NCBI GenBank assembly: GCA_029817715.1
Contig: JARUPY010000471.1
Span: forward strand, 1,674,001 to 1,738,000
Direction of reading: 5' to 3'
DNA from: Melastoma dodecandrum
Taxonomy: Eukaryota > Streptophyta > Magnoliopsida > Myrtales > Melastomataceae
Length of the DNA: 64,000 bases
Below, piece after piece: positions 42,509 through 55,005 of this stretch. A model generated the notes under the pieces. That model made no database searches. It was given only the letters and a program-made list of their open reading frames with translations, and was not told the DNA's origin. The number at the start of each line of letters is the position of its first letter. Within the stretch, counting starts at the first letter, position 1. Position numbers and translations under genes: made by a program.

Positions 42509-43564
42509 TTAATCAAGATTAAACGGCTGCTGCAACAGATCGTAAGGCGCCCAGAGTGCGTCCAGCGGGCACGGCCGTCCCTTGTCTAGACGCACCCACG
42601 GCTTCCCCTTCCCGCTCCAGTGCAGCAGGCTCACTGGCCCCGGGTGAAGATCCCTGCACAGTCCCCTGTAGTTGTCGCCGCCTAGCCCGTGCTGGTTCCA
42701 CCTGTGGTCGACCCCCGCGATCCGTCCCCCGAACACAAGCAGGAACGGCGGGAGGCTCCCGAGCTCGTAGATCCTCACCCTCTTCTGCACCTCCATCCAC
42801 CGCTCTATCTCTTCCGTGTGCCTGCCTTTCCTCCATCTGTCGAGGTCGATGACCATCACCCCAGTGTTGAAGTAACAGGGCCTCCGTCCGTCGAATGCCG
42901 AGGAGAGCCTTCTGTCGGACCAGAAGGCCTGGGTGAAGTATGCTGTAAGGTTGGCGTTGCAGTACTCGGGGGCCGCGAGGACCAGGGGCGGCGGAAGTGG
43001 GGTTGAGGCGAGGTCCGCGATGTCGTCGACAAGGACGAGGTCCGAGTCGAGGTACACGACCTTGGAGAGGCAGCTGGGGAGGAGCGACGGCAGGTAGGAC
43101 CGTGCGTAGTTGAGCGGGGAGTCGAGCGCCGGGCGTATCGATGCCGAGATGAGCCGTGACACGCGGGATGGGTCGAAGGGTAGCGTCTCAAAGCGCAAGT
43201 AAGGGAAGGAAGCGGCCACGGCGTAACGAATGCGTGAGGCGTTACTCGGGGATGTGACGAAGTGGAACGCGACGTTCTGCGGGCAGGAGGAGTGCTGAAG
43301 GATCGATAGGATGGCCGCCATCGATCCCCGGAGGTAAGGAGAGTCAAGGGTCATGGCGACATGGACGGCGGATGGGGAGCAGAGAGCGGAGGGGCCGTCG
43401 GGCAGGGCAGGGGGACAGTCGGGGGAGTTATAGAACTGCGGTGCCTCCTTGAATCGCTTCTTCGAGGCCCCCGCCGCTTCGATCTCCCCACAGGCAACTG
43501 CCGAAGCAACAAGCCATGCTGATACCACGAGAAGCGCCTTCAGGATCCGACCCCGACCAGACAT
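42509..43564 (-). CDS. Galacturonosyltransferase-like (GATL) protein, GT8 family
   Basis: GATL proteins are Golgi glycosyltransferases of the GT8 family, involved in pectin and xylan synthesis (PARVUS/GATL1 is the best known). This is a single-exon ORF of 351 residues, the usual GATL size and gene structure. It has an N-terminal hydrophobic segment (about 8-25, signal or anchor), [14 protein letters not shown] (68-81), the metal-binding DSD at 173-175 in [19 protein letters not shown] (230-241), [12 protein letters not shown], and HWSGKGKPW (315-323). All active-site motifs are present and the frame is intact. Codons are very GC-rich. It lies between the two duplication blocks and is unaffected by them. 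Which GATL paralogue cannot be decided here. Confidence 0.93.
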   Translation of the reverse strand: MSGRGRILKALLVVSAWLVASAVACGEIEAAGASKKRFKEAPQFYNSPDCPPALPDGPSALCSPSAVHVAMTLDSPYLRGSMAAILSILQHSSCPQNVAFHFVTSPSNASRIRYAVAASFPYLRFETLPFDPSRVSRLISASIRPALDSPLNYARSYLPSLLPSCLSKVVYLDSDLVLVDDIADLASTPLPPPLVLAAPEYCNANLTAYFTQAFWSDRRLSSAFDGRRPCYFNTGVMVIDLDRWRKGRHTEEIERWMEVQKRVRIYELGSLPPFLLVFGGRIAGVDHRWNQHGLGGDNYRGLCRDLHPGPVSLLHWSGKGKPWVRLDKGRPCPLDALWAPYDLLQQPFNLD

Positions 43565-46467
43565 CGTGGCGATCTCCAGTAGGAGGAAATGCGGGAGCTG
43601 CTGGAGGATGGGATGGTGATGTCGGGTTTTATGGTATTAGGACAAGGAAGAAGTGAAGGGAGGGGATGAAATGGTATTGTCGTCAGTAGATGTGAGGACG
43701 ACGAACGCGTTTTTGGGGATCGTGGGGAGAAGAATTTGATGTTGAAGGAAATATCGTGGGACTGACTGAAATTTGGAACGTGGAAGAAGAAAGGAAGGAA
43801 GACGAGTGAGAACGTTGTTGTTGTTGTGTAAGAGAGTTTTTTTTTTACTGTTGATTAGCTGCCGGAAGAGGGAGGGAGGGAGGACAATGAAAAGACAATG
43901 TTTGGTGAGTACATAGCATTGTTTGCTTTTCCATGTATATATATATGTATATATGTAATGAGGTGATTTGTGTAAATAGTTGGTGTAAAAACTAAAAAAG
44001 TTTAAATTATAAATCCCCTCTTCATCTCCTTGGTGTTGTTGTTGTATATTTGGGGTTGGTTTTGGGCTGTGGGGTCTCACCACCGACATGTAATTGGGTT
44101 GTCACGTCCCCTTCTTTTGGTCTATTAATTAAACACCCACCACCACCACTAATCCGAGGAATCCCCAACCCTAAATCTAGGGGAATACGGTAAAAATGAG
44201 AGTTGTCGGAAATTCTAAATTTCATTAATTAGTAGCGTCTTTAAAATTAAAGTTTGAAATATATATTTTTTTTAATAATTAGAAAATTGGTACTTAAAAT
44301 ACTAATTTAACGTCTTAGAGTAAATTTTGTATTTTAAACGCCGATTCTTATAATTTTTTAAAATAAAATTGATGTTTAAAATAAAATATTGATTCAAGAA
44401 TATTAATTAAAAATTATAAAAAAATTAATTTTATTTCATAAAATAATTTACGAAATTAAAAAATGGCAAAAAAAAAAAACCTTTTACGCTTTTGTAATCA
44501 TTAAATTTTGATCCGACATTTGAAAAAAGAGAAGCAGCATTTTTCGTCAAATTCCCTTTTCTTTAATATCCTCCCCCTTTTAACCCAACAGAAACATGAA
44601 AAAGGATAGAGGGATGAAAGGAATTGGTACGATTAATTATCATCTTTTATATTTTTAATCATCATTTGGAGATGTTTCTTTAAGCCTAAGCATTTGGTCC
44701 GAGCTAGTGAAACGCACGGGAAAACGAAAGATATTTCATCTTCATCTTCATCTTCATCTTCATCTTCATCTTCATCTTCCTTTGATTAAACCCTTTCGCA
44801 GATGAACGATCGGACTCGGAGACGGATGTAACGGAGCTTTACCTTGTAAGGGATTAGGAAGGAGACGAAGAGAATGTCTCGTATCCTTTCTTCCAAAGCA
44901 AACGCACCCCCACCCACCTACTCCCACCACATCTAAGACATGGGCAGGGACACACCCAGGTATTACAGGGGGAGGTTGTCCCACTTTCAGATGTAGCCAT
45001 ATTTGCGTTCAACCTTGTACTCCTCCCACCACCCACTTAAACTTACTGCTGCTCATGTTTGACTTCGTACGAAGACAATGTCCTCCTCCCCCATCCCAGG
45101 GAAGAACACAGATCTGCTACATTGATGTCGTGATAATAATATATTAAGTAAAATCCCCCTTTTCGACAGATAGATCTGCACGACACCCTCATCTAAAGCT
45201 AAATCCAGTTGTAATGAACATGAACCCCCTCTTCTCTCTTTGTTTTAATTAATATCCATTGGATGAATCCAATGTTGGGGTGGGTTTCAGCCCTGTGTCC
45301 TGTTTTTCTTCCTTGTAAAATTTTTTACGTGGAGGACCCAATTCTCATCATTGTCTGCGCAGATTAATGGTAATAAAATCTGGGTATTTGATTTCAGGTG
45401 GGTGGTGGGAAAGAAGTCGTGGTCGTGATTTAAATACTACTAGCTAAAATCACGGTCTAAAATAGTAAATTTATCTATTCCTCGTAGAATAATGGTTTTG
45501 AACACCGATTTAAGGGGACTTCAACAATTTTTTGATAAAATTTTTGTATTTTCTAGTATTATATCAAAGTCGCCTTAAGTAAGAATTTAAAATCACATCT
45601 TTTTAAAAATATACATAAAGTTACGTTACTAAACCCCGTGATTTTGATCATACTCAAATTTTTAAGAAACAACATAATTCCGTGCGTAGAGAAGGAGAAC
45701 GGGGTTAACTGAGAGTGTTACCTTTTTTGCGTAATGACTGGATTGGATGACCCACCGACACCTGAACTCCCCTCCCATTGATTCAAACACGAATTAAATG
45801 CGTGTCTGGCCGCCAAAAGTCAAAGATCAACCCCCCCCCCCCCCCCCATCAGAGAGCACCACACGTTGTTTACCGTTAGTTAAAATCTTTGGCAACTTCT
45901 TCTACTGCCGTCCTGATGTATGGACACGTCTCTTAAGTCCTAACAAGATGTCTAACCGGTACGACGAAATCCAGGATGAGATGTTTTTGCACACAGCATC
46001 TCCCCGAGCGGCACTCGGTATCGCCACGTCCTTCTTCCTCACTCGGAGGGCTTTTTGTTCTTTTGGACAGCATCGCCACGCAGCACGGCTTCTAACGCCA
46101 GAACGTTCGAGCCACCCTCCAGCCGACAGCGCTTGAATCGGTAGAGAGTATCACACGGGTTATCCTATCAAAGCTAACAACACGATGGACCAGCAGGCTA
46201 AGTATTTATATGTGTTTGCTGGCCCCCATGACATGTAAAACGACATCAGCAGCTTCCGAATCCAGAGCCATGGGAAGAACAAGGAGAAAGGGCAAGAAAG
46301 AACGATATAGCTTTATATGGGTACAGTTGGACAATGTGAATTCACCACGCCAGGGCAAACAAGCAGAAACCCCGACATTTCCTCCTCTTAAGCTGCAGTT
46401 TGCTTCAACTGGCTAAACATCCTAAACTTCACCGATCTAAACGCGATCAGTATTAGGGCAGAAATCG
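43565..46467. other. Intergenic region upstream of GATL
   Basis: A TATATATATGTATATATG tract at about 43936-43955 could act as the GATL TATA region. A CATCTT microsatellite lies at 44737-44779 and a C17 run at 45831-45847. An ORF at 45798-46136 begins with a proline run encoded by the C tract and looks spurious. I see no gene. Confidence 0.5.
44737..44779. repeat. (CATCTT)n microsatellite
   Basis: About seven uninterrupted hexamer units. Confidence 0.9.
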
Positions 46468-47043
46468 TCAATTCAATACAAGCACGAGTGCCGCACAGAA
46501 GAAGTCGAACAAGAGCAACGTCATCAGGAAGTCATCCTGTTGCCCCTGTCGACTGCGGTGGCGAAACATGTTCGCGTGGCCATGTCCCCTCCGTGAAACG
46601 TGTGGGGAAATCCAAAGGGGATCCCGGGAGCCGTGCTGTAACCCATGGGTTCATGGAATCCATGCCCTTGAAAGTTCAACAATGAGGGTATAAAACCGCC
46701 AAAAGACGTGGAAGCAGCGAAATTCCCGAATCTCGTGGTCGCGGCAGGATCGAACCCGCCCAGGCCTCCCGTCAGTCCAAACCCATGCTGTTGAAAATAG
46801 TTCTGCTCTGGTGGAGGGGCTGTCTCGGGCCTCTGACCTGTCGGACGACGAGGAATGTTGACTCCAGGAATCGACTTCGACCTTGGATCAGAGGAGGTCT
46901 TCCCCCAGCCATAAAGAGGAACCAGCATCTCCTCCTCCACGAGGGCCTTGCAGACGGGGCACTCTTGGGAATGAGAGTGCCGGTGAAGCCATTTGTAAAG
47001 GCAAGGCCAGCAAAAGAGGTGGCCGCACAGCGTCACGATGGGG
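46468..47043 (-). pseudogene. RING E3 ligase (RMA/RNF5-like), C-terminal part cut off by block B
   Basis: RMA/RNF5-type proteins are ER-anchored E3 ubiquitin ligases. The minus-strand frame begins abruptly at 47043 with PIVTLCGHLFCWPCLYKWLH, the second half of a C3HC4 RING, then CPVCKALV, PLYGWGKTSSDPRSK, PPRR-like linker, and FIPSLLNFQGHGF...PFGFPHTFHGG. The present frame then ends at 46524 in unrelated residues. In another phase the DNA encodes DDFLMTLLLFDFFCAALVLV and a stop at 46468, the family's C-terminal membrane anchor. So a small deletion in a G run near 46585 has shifted the frame. The first RING cysteines lie 7.9 kb away, beyond block B. Confidence 0.85.
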
Positions 47044-50000
47044 TTGACAAAAATTTCATTCGTCAATAGCATATGTAAGGTTAGTAAAACTGTGATCATC
47101 CCGGTATGGTTTGAGATCGGTTGCAAGTGTAGGAATCAACATCAGAGAATTGTCCCCTTGTCTGCGTGAAGATGGCTTTCCCACTAGCGAAGACAAAGTC
47201 TCCAGTTCCTCCACCCACATCGAGTTCCTCCCTATCCTTCTCAACAAGTTCTTTGGCCTCGATACTGAGGCTGCCGGATTAGCCCAGCGTTTCAAAAGGT
47301 AAGGTAGATGATGTCGAATCCCGACTGCACGAAGTGCTGCAGAGGGATGATGAAGCCCTGTGTCCGACCGACAATCTTGAAAGTGCTCTCTGGTCCCTCG
47401 GTAGTTAGTCTGAGGAAGAAGAGATAATGAGGCAAGTAATACGAGGTTTCTACCTCTGTAGTTAGTTTGAAAAAAAATTACGAAATACTATTCGAGTTTT
47501 CAAAATTATATGAATACCGCTCTTAAGACGGTGTTTTAAATACCGACTTGGGCTAAAATGGGTAAAGTCGCTGATATATTTTTGTGTGGTTTAAAAAAGC
47601 GTCTTTTAAGAAAATTCGCAATTTCATATGGTGTCTTAAAAAATTCTGAAGTTACTCCCATTTTAGCCAAAGTCATTGTTTAACATAGTTACTTCAGGAT
47701 AATATTTGAATAATTTTGAAAACTCGAACAATATTTCATAAATTTTTTTCGAACTAACCGTTACGAGTTACAATCCTCCCACTAATACCACCGTTATGAC
47801 AGCCAGAGTGACAGCAATGCGGAGATGATTCTGACAATCATGATCCAATATATAATGGATTGTTTCATTTGCGGAATCGGAGAGGGAATGATTTTCGGAA
47901 TCGGAAAGGGAATGGAATGGGAGGGGGGAATGAAATGGAAGAGGGAATGATCATTCCATTTAAAATGAATATGATTGGAATGGATCTTATTCCATTCCAA
48001 ACATTCATTGGTTTGGTTGCCCTTAATCTTGTGTATCATTCCATTCCTTTTCTCATTCTGCAAACCAAATACATCATAAGTGGTTTCAGGGACTGGGGAT
48101 AGCAATGGAAGTTTTACAAGAAAAGACAGCCTAATCACAGTTTTTATGAAGCACTTGTGTTTGAATTAATAGTTGGTAAACCTAAGCAAAATTACCTCCA
48201 CATTCACTTTCTCTAGGCCCTCTCAGTCGACCGGATTAGATGGCAAATGGAAGCGCGCAATTTTGAAACTTTTTCAGTTCAATTCGGTAACTGAATAATT
48301 CGCTCCAAACAGATAGGTTCAAAAGTTATCAGAAGTCCTTTAAACTTACAGTTTGGCATCCAGAAATATGAAAATGGCTTAGTACCCGGCAATGTTTCTT
48401 TTTCTTTCGCATCTTTTTTTAGTTGAAGACGGAATTTGTTCAGGTTTTCTGGGTTTATTACATTGACAAGTGTAATTTTTCTTTTAGTTACGAAGTTTCA
48501 TTTCTTCCTGTTAAATGTAGTATAGCATGGCGCAACAGCGGGAGCGTTCCTTTTTGTATGTTCGTCGGAGCATAAAGTAAAAACGATATGATGACACTAT
48601 AGCTTTTTACGTGGTTCGGTCAATTAATGACCTACATCCACGGGGAGGCATTTCGCTTCCATTCAACTGCAGAAGGAACCGAAGGAATTACAAGGCTTTT
48701 TCCATATCTGCTAAACCAAAAAACAATCACCACCACAAATTTATGCTTCCAAGGTGCGAGGGTGGTAGACACTCCCTTATTTGCTTGGCGCACACCCGGA
48801 CCCCCAAAAAGAACTCTCAAACTCCTGCTGCCACCGGCCTGCAAAATCACTGGCGCATCTTTGACATAGTAACATCCGAGCACCACTTCCATAACCGTTG
48901 GTTTCATAGGGTCAGTGGTTAAAAGAAAAATTCTCAAAGAAGGCATTGAACTCCAAAATACCAGCAAGTCACCATCCGTATCTAAGAGGGTCCTGATCTC
49001 ACAACCAACTCGCTAGGAATCCACCGAAAATATCTTGGCTGTTCCAAATTGAGTATAACAAGGTTCCAATTCTGATAGAATGCCCGGTTATGTACACAAC
49101 CTATTCTGTTCAGGCGCTGCTTACCCCATTTCGGTTGTTCCATTGCAGGGAAAGAAAACCAACAGTCCCCGTTGTCGAACCCAAGGTCATTCATACTCTC
49201 AAATCCATACAGGCTTCACAAACATCTCAACAAAATGATGATCCCATTCCGTCAACAAGGAAGAACACTTCACTGACCAGAACCCAGTCAGGAAGACAAC
49301 AATTCATGTAGTTTCTGGGGAAAAGATACCTCCAGGGAAGGATTCAAAAGACTGGGCCAAAAACTCCAGCAGAGAAAGGTTGCTTTGACATCACACCAAT
49401 CCAAACCTATTGAATTCTGCATAAGTTTCTAAGAACAGTAGAGTAGGTTGCATCTAGTAGTATGTGCATAGCGCACATATTACATTCAGTTAAGCATTTA
49501 GAGAAAAGATACAGAAAATTTGAGGATTTGAAGGTAAAGGAGGCTTCTCTCACCACATAAAGTTAAAGCTTTTGGTACTCTCAAGTATAAGAATCTTATT
49601 TCTTGTTGGCCTGTCATAACTAAGACGAACATGATTTTCCAAAAAAGCCTGCACTACAAATTACAAAATAAAAAGCTAATATTTAATTTTAGTATTAAAA
49701 TTCATAAATAAAATTTCAACCTTAAGTGAACAACTTAGCAGATGAATTAGCAGCAGCTGTTGTTCTTCTACCTGCTATCGTACTAGACTTATTTAGATGA
49801 TATCAAGATCTGATTTTTGCAACTTGAGCTTCCCACTATAAAAGGATCCATGAAAGGGTGATATCACTGCAGTACAGTTAAAATTCCCCGAAAAGCTCCC
49901 AGATAGAGAATTCTCATTATCATTAACAAGAAAAAGAATTAACCAGACAGAAAAGAGGACGATGACATCACAATATTGAGAATTAACCTGAGGTTCCACT

Positions 50001-51279
50001 GTTTTACCCTTCAGTCAAGACATACCACATCCAAGCCACCCCTTTTCCCCTTTTGCTAGATACCTCTAAGTCCAAGAGATCACCCTCCTCAACAAGATTC
50101 ACTGCCATCAATAAGCCACATGGCACTTGTAATCATAAAGTAGACATAATTCATCTTTGAACTGTAAAATTAAGGGGGGACAATGAGAAGACATCCTCAA
50201 CCAGTAGCACTAAGGTGAACATAAAGTGATCTTCCACATTCTCCCCCGGTCTACCTTAACTCATAGCATTAGTATCCTCTTCAGATAAGAATGTCAAATG
50301 ATTAACTGTCATCCATGAAGACCAAACTGGACAACGAATTATTCCTCTCTAACAGTCGAATCCAAAGAGAACATAACAAAAGAAATAGATCATAGCTGGC
50401 ATTACCATGGCCTCTTCACAATTTCCAGCCAAGACTCCCCTCTCCTGAAAATAGATTGATTCACCAGCTAAAATCCTACCAGAAATTGGAAGAGGAAAAA
50501 GGAAAAAAAAAAGAAAGGAAAAGATGTAGTCTGGTAAATCAAAAAAATAAAGGCCGTCAATTAAAAAAAAGAAACCGAGAATTATCTATCTGAAGACTTT
50601 AGGAAATCCAAGTGCCTTGACTCAACCACCCAAAAGATCCACATTTCCGACGAACTGCAACAAATCTACCTAACAAGTGAGGATTGATGAATATCAGCTT
50701 ATTAAATAAACTGAACCAATAAGATACGCTTGGGAGAACCAATGCGATACGCCAGGGAGAGAGCTGAAATCCAAATAGTTCCCCACAAATGACCACTGAA
50801 GAGTCGAATTAGGGCACTGCCAACAACCCATAATTACTTGGTCAGAAGTCATCTATTATATCGTCACTAACTTGTACAAAAAAGGAAAAGAGGGACAAGA
50901 GTGTATCCTTAGCCAGCCATATGATCCTTCTACAGGAGTCACGGGATCAATCATCTTCCACAAGCTTTTCATGTTTAACATACAGACCAACACTTTTATA
51001 CCGGGGCACCTAGCATACATATCTAAGTCAGATTTGACCAAATATATTTTTAAAAAATGAAAATCAAAATAAAATAAAAAAGCGGCACTAGGACTCCCTC
51101 AAGGTCCACGAGGTCCAACTAGTCGTGCCCGTCCTTCCCCTACCAGATATGCAGATTCACGGTTAATTTCATATTCAAAGGACCGATTACTGTGTAAGAA
51201 AAAGCTCTTCAAAGGGAATGGGAGTTGAATTCAAACTCTTTCAGTCGACTGTCCTTCATTAACCACCAATAACCACTGT

Positions 51280-53450
51280 CAAGACAAGCCCAGATGATAC
51301 TCAAAATCCAAAAGACAACTGAAAATTCCAAAATCCAAAGGAAAAGGGAAGAATGAGAAGAAACAGATCATCCTTGGCTGAATATCTTCGAGAATCCAAT
51401 CCTCCGAATAACAAACAGATCTCAACGTAATCCTAATTGCAGGCCCTACCACATCAATATGCAATACACAATCAGATATGTACATAGCAGGCACGATGAA
51501 TCAATCATTAGAGGTGAGTAGATCATCCAAACACTGCCTCGACGAAGATCGACAATGGAACTGCTTAGATTGAGCGCCCTGTCACGAGGAAACGAATTGA
51601 AGGAACATGCTGCCAACCAACAACCAATACCATAATCACGACTACCGCTTGAGAAAATAGATCCTAAAAAAATCGTGAGCAGAGCGAAATGATAATAGTC
51701 CAAAGGCTTCTCTGATGAAGATCAAAATCAAGCTGTCTGGGTTGACCCTCCATTTCCGTTGAAGCAGCTGCCAACCAATCAAGAACCAAGACCAAAATCA
51801 AGACCACCACTTCTAACAATTTCCGAAGATCATCAAAAGAAAGAGAAGGTTCCTCCATCAATCCAAAGGCTTCTTTGACGAAGATTGACATCCGAACAAA
51901 GGTATCCAAGAAAGAAGCTGCCAACCAATCAAAAACCAAGACCGCTATCAAGACCCTGTTTGATCCATGTTCCATGATAATCAAAAGGTAAGTGAGAAGA
52001 GACAATCATCCTTTGGGATTCTCTCACGAAGACCGATAATTAAACCGTGTAAATGGAGCACCCTCCATAACCAAAGGAATCCAAGGAAGAAGCTGCAAAC
52101 CAATCAACAACCAGGCCACAATCAAGCCCAACGATTCCAACAATCGTTCCGCGATAATGAAAAGACGGATGAGAAGAAAATAATAATCATCCTTCTCAAT
52201 CCACAGGCTTCCCCAATGCTTCGTTCATCACACAGGTCCATCCCCTGCCTCGAACAAGGCTGGCAAAGGAAAAAGCTGCCAACCAATCAACAACCAGGAC
52301 CACAATCAAGACAACCGATTCCAACAATCGTTCCAAGATAATGAGAAGAAGAAAGAGAAGATAATAATAATCATCCTTCTCAATCCATAGGCGTCATCGG
52401 TTGCATAGGTCCATGCCCTGCCTCGGACAAGGTTAGCGAAGGAATAAGCTGCCAACCAATCAATAACCAGGACCACAATCAAGACCACCGATATCGATCC
52501 AAGATAATGAAAAGAAGAAAGAGAATGTAATAATAATCATCCTTCTCAATGCACAGGCTTCCCCGATGCATAGTCGGTTGCACAGGTCCATGCCCTGCCT
52601 CGAACAAGGTTAAGAAAGGAAGAATCTGCCAACCAATCAACAATCAGGACCACAATCAAGACCAGCAATTCCAATAATCGTTCCAAGATGATGGAAAGAA
52701 CTACGAGAAGATAATAAAAATAATCATCCTTCTCAATCCACATGCTTCCCCCAAGCTTCGTTGATCCAACTTGCACAGGTCCATCCCCTGCCTCAAGCAC
52801 GTTTAACTAAGGAAGAAGCTGCCAACCAATCAACAACCAGGACCAGGACCACAATCAAGACCACCGATTCCAGCAATCCTTCCCAGATAATGAAAAGAAG
52901 AACGAGAACATAATAGTAATCGTCCTTCTCGATCCAAAGGCTTCCCCAACCCTTTGTCGGAAGATGCCACCAAATCAACAATCAGGACCACCGATCCCAT
53001 CAATCAAAAGAAGAACGAGAAGATAATGATCATCGTTCTTGATCCAAAGGCTTCCCCGACGCTGCCGTGAAAACAGGAAGAAGCTGCCAACCAATCAACA
53101 ACCAGGACCACGATCAAGACCACCGAGTCCAGCAATCAATCCAAAATAAACGAAAGAAGAATGGGGAAAGACAATCCATCCTCCATCAAACCAAAGGAAC
53201 TCTTTCTCCGACGAAGATCGACGAACGAGAAACAAACACCCCGCCAAAACCCGAAAAATCGAAGGTGCGAGCTGCCGACAAATCAAGAACAACGACTACA
53301 ATCAAGATCGGCGCGCTTCCAAAAATCGATCCAACATACTCAAATAGAAGAACGAGAAGACAATCATCCTCCATCAATCCAAACGCTGGGCCGAAAATCC
53401 GCCATCTCTCCGAAAACCCCCGGGAATCCTCCACCAGTGCCATCGTGACC
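51280..53450 (-). repeat. Tandem array in block B
   Basis: Same 11 units in the same order as in block A, so the array was already this long before the duplication. Unit-by-unit differences are single bases. Confidence 0.8.
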
Positions 53451-53571
53451 CAAAGAATTTGATTTCACCATCGAACGACAACTACAAAGACACGCAAGAA
53501 AAAATGAAACGAAATGAACAACGAAGAGCCTAAGGAAAAGAGGGGTAGGGGGCGAGGGGTCCTTTATATAG

Positions 53572-53581
53572 GAGGAGGTGC
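53572..53581 (-). promoter_or_regulatory. TATA box reading into the block B tandem array
   Basis: CTATATAAAG on the minus strand, identical to the box at 40445-40454, with the same surroundings. Confidence 0.5.
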
Positions 53582-54912
53582 TCTGAAGCGAACGGCTGAG
53601 ATTGTGAGACGGGAAAGAACAATGGACGGTTCCGATCTCTTCTACGAGGCGATAATCTAACTGGAGTCGGTGGGTTGGGCCGGGGGGTCGGCGTCGGCCG
53701 TGCGCTGGAAGGATCGAGATCAACGAACGGCCCTCATTGAGTTTGATTCCTTTTTAGCATTTTTTTTTTGGGTGCATGTCTGGCGTCGGATCAACGCGAT
53801 TTCACTTGGTAACCCTCATCGCCACGTGACAAGAACATGACGAACGAGTCAAGAGGTAAAAATAGACCGGTGATTATAACTTTTTCACGCTCTCTATTAT
53901 ATGTTTCAGTGACCCGCTTTTTAACAGCTGAGTATTTATTCATAATTCACGAAAAGTGGAAGGCCATGTTTCAAGCGTACGGTTCTCCAACCCATTTTCT
54001 AAGGGAACTTCCAGGAACGTGGAACGGACCCAGCAACGATGCACGGGGGAGGACCCCGCCGCGGATGTTCCCACCGCGCTCTAGGCTTTCCGATCCAAGC
54101 TACCATTTCATGGGCCAGAGGATGAGGCCTGGGGGTAGGGATGATCATCGGCGTGTAGGCATGTGCGTCGAGGACACGGTAAACAAGTTCACGAACTGCC
54201 CAACATTTCACGCCTGCCTGCGTGCTAGTTGGCCTTACTGGGCCAGGATGGAATAAATGTCCGGTCCAGTTTAACGCCAAGGCCCATCCTACAATGACCG
54301 GAACATATGCAATAAAATAAATCCTAGTGTAAAACCCAGAACTATCATAATCCTGAAATGGGACTACTACTTTCCCCCTTCTCTTCTTCATCATCATCAT
54401 CATTCGACTGAAGAGCAAGGAGACCGTGGTTCTTGACTATTATTTGTACTTCTGTAGAGATGATGATAACAACGAACGTATTCTTCTGTATAGATGATAA
54501 CAACGTAAATCGCTAGCAAAAGAAAGAATCACATATTTCAACATCGGAGCACGATTCGCTCGTGTCTATGTTTTTCTTTTCTCGTTACTGGGGATGAGGG
54601 TCGAACAATCGCCCGATTTAATGTAATAAAAACCAACGCCTCATCTCCTCCTTTCTTCTTCTTCTTCTTCTTCTTGTTTTCTCCTTACTCCCATTCCATC
54701 TGCCGACAATCTCGTGTCCACTAGAGAAGGAAGGCAGGGGGGATTCATGTTTTTCAAAGCTTTGACAGCGACCAAACGTGAGTTTGAAATATATTATACG
54801 CCAAAAACTCGCTCATCATATTCACAAGTCCTCCCGAGTGAAGTCCAGATTAGTAGTAGCTTTACAGAAAAAACAAATAAAACTGACAGCGAGATAACCC
54901 TGATCTCGATTA

Positions 54913-55005
54913 GTCCTGCGCCAAATCGAAGCAGATGTTGCACTCGAAATTGCTGGACTCTCCATTAGAAGGCTCCCGACTGCTCGATGCCAACCCACTC
55001 ACCAT
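54913..55005 (-). pseudogene. RING E3 ligase (RMA/RNF5-like), N-terminal 31 codons
   Basis: From ATG at 55005 the frame encodes a Ser-rich leader and then SSNFECNICFDLAQD, containing the first two RING cysteines (C22, C25). It stops being RING at 54913, where 12 bp of filler and then block B begin. The next family residues (PIVTLCG) are found at 47043, so the coding sequence is split by about 7.87 kb. A splice acceptor-like ATGCAG just upstream of the ATG suggests a 5' untranslated intron. The split is not an intron: no GT or AG at the edges. Confidence 0.88.

Larger units (their letters stand above)
47042..54900. repeat. Duplication block B, 7.9 kb, inserted in the RING gene
   Basis: Direct copy of block A, lacking about 415 bp present in A (junction near 53857) and with small indels. 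Its left end joins RING codons at a shared GGT; its right end is followed by 12 bp of filler (TGATCTCGATTA, 54901-54912) and then the upstream RING codons. The absence of inverted repeats, the filler and the microhomology fit break repair by copying from block A better than transposition. Confidence 0.9.

Noticed and set aside
42519..43347. ORFs overlapping the GATL gene on both strands
   Set aside because: They are side effects of GC-rich codons and lack any domain; the 351-residue GT8 frame explains the DNA.
45798..46136. A 112-codon ORF starting in a poly-C tract
   Set aside because: The proline run is just the homopolymer; nothing recognisable follows.
33932..54900. Blocks A and B as the two LTRs of one giant retroelement
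   Set aside because: The DNA between them holds a GATL gene and part of a RING gene, there is no primer site or polypurine tract at the inner edges, and the ends lack TG...CA.
47042..54912. Block B as a long intron of the RING gene
   Set aside because: Its edges, read on the gene's strand, have neither GT nor AG, and it is a direct copy of a neighbouring region.
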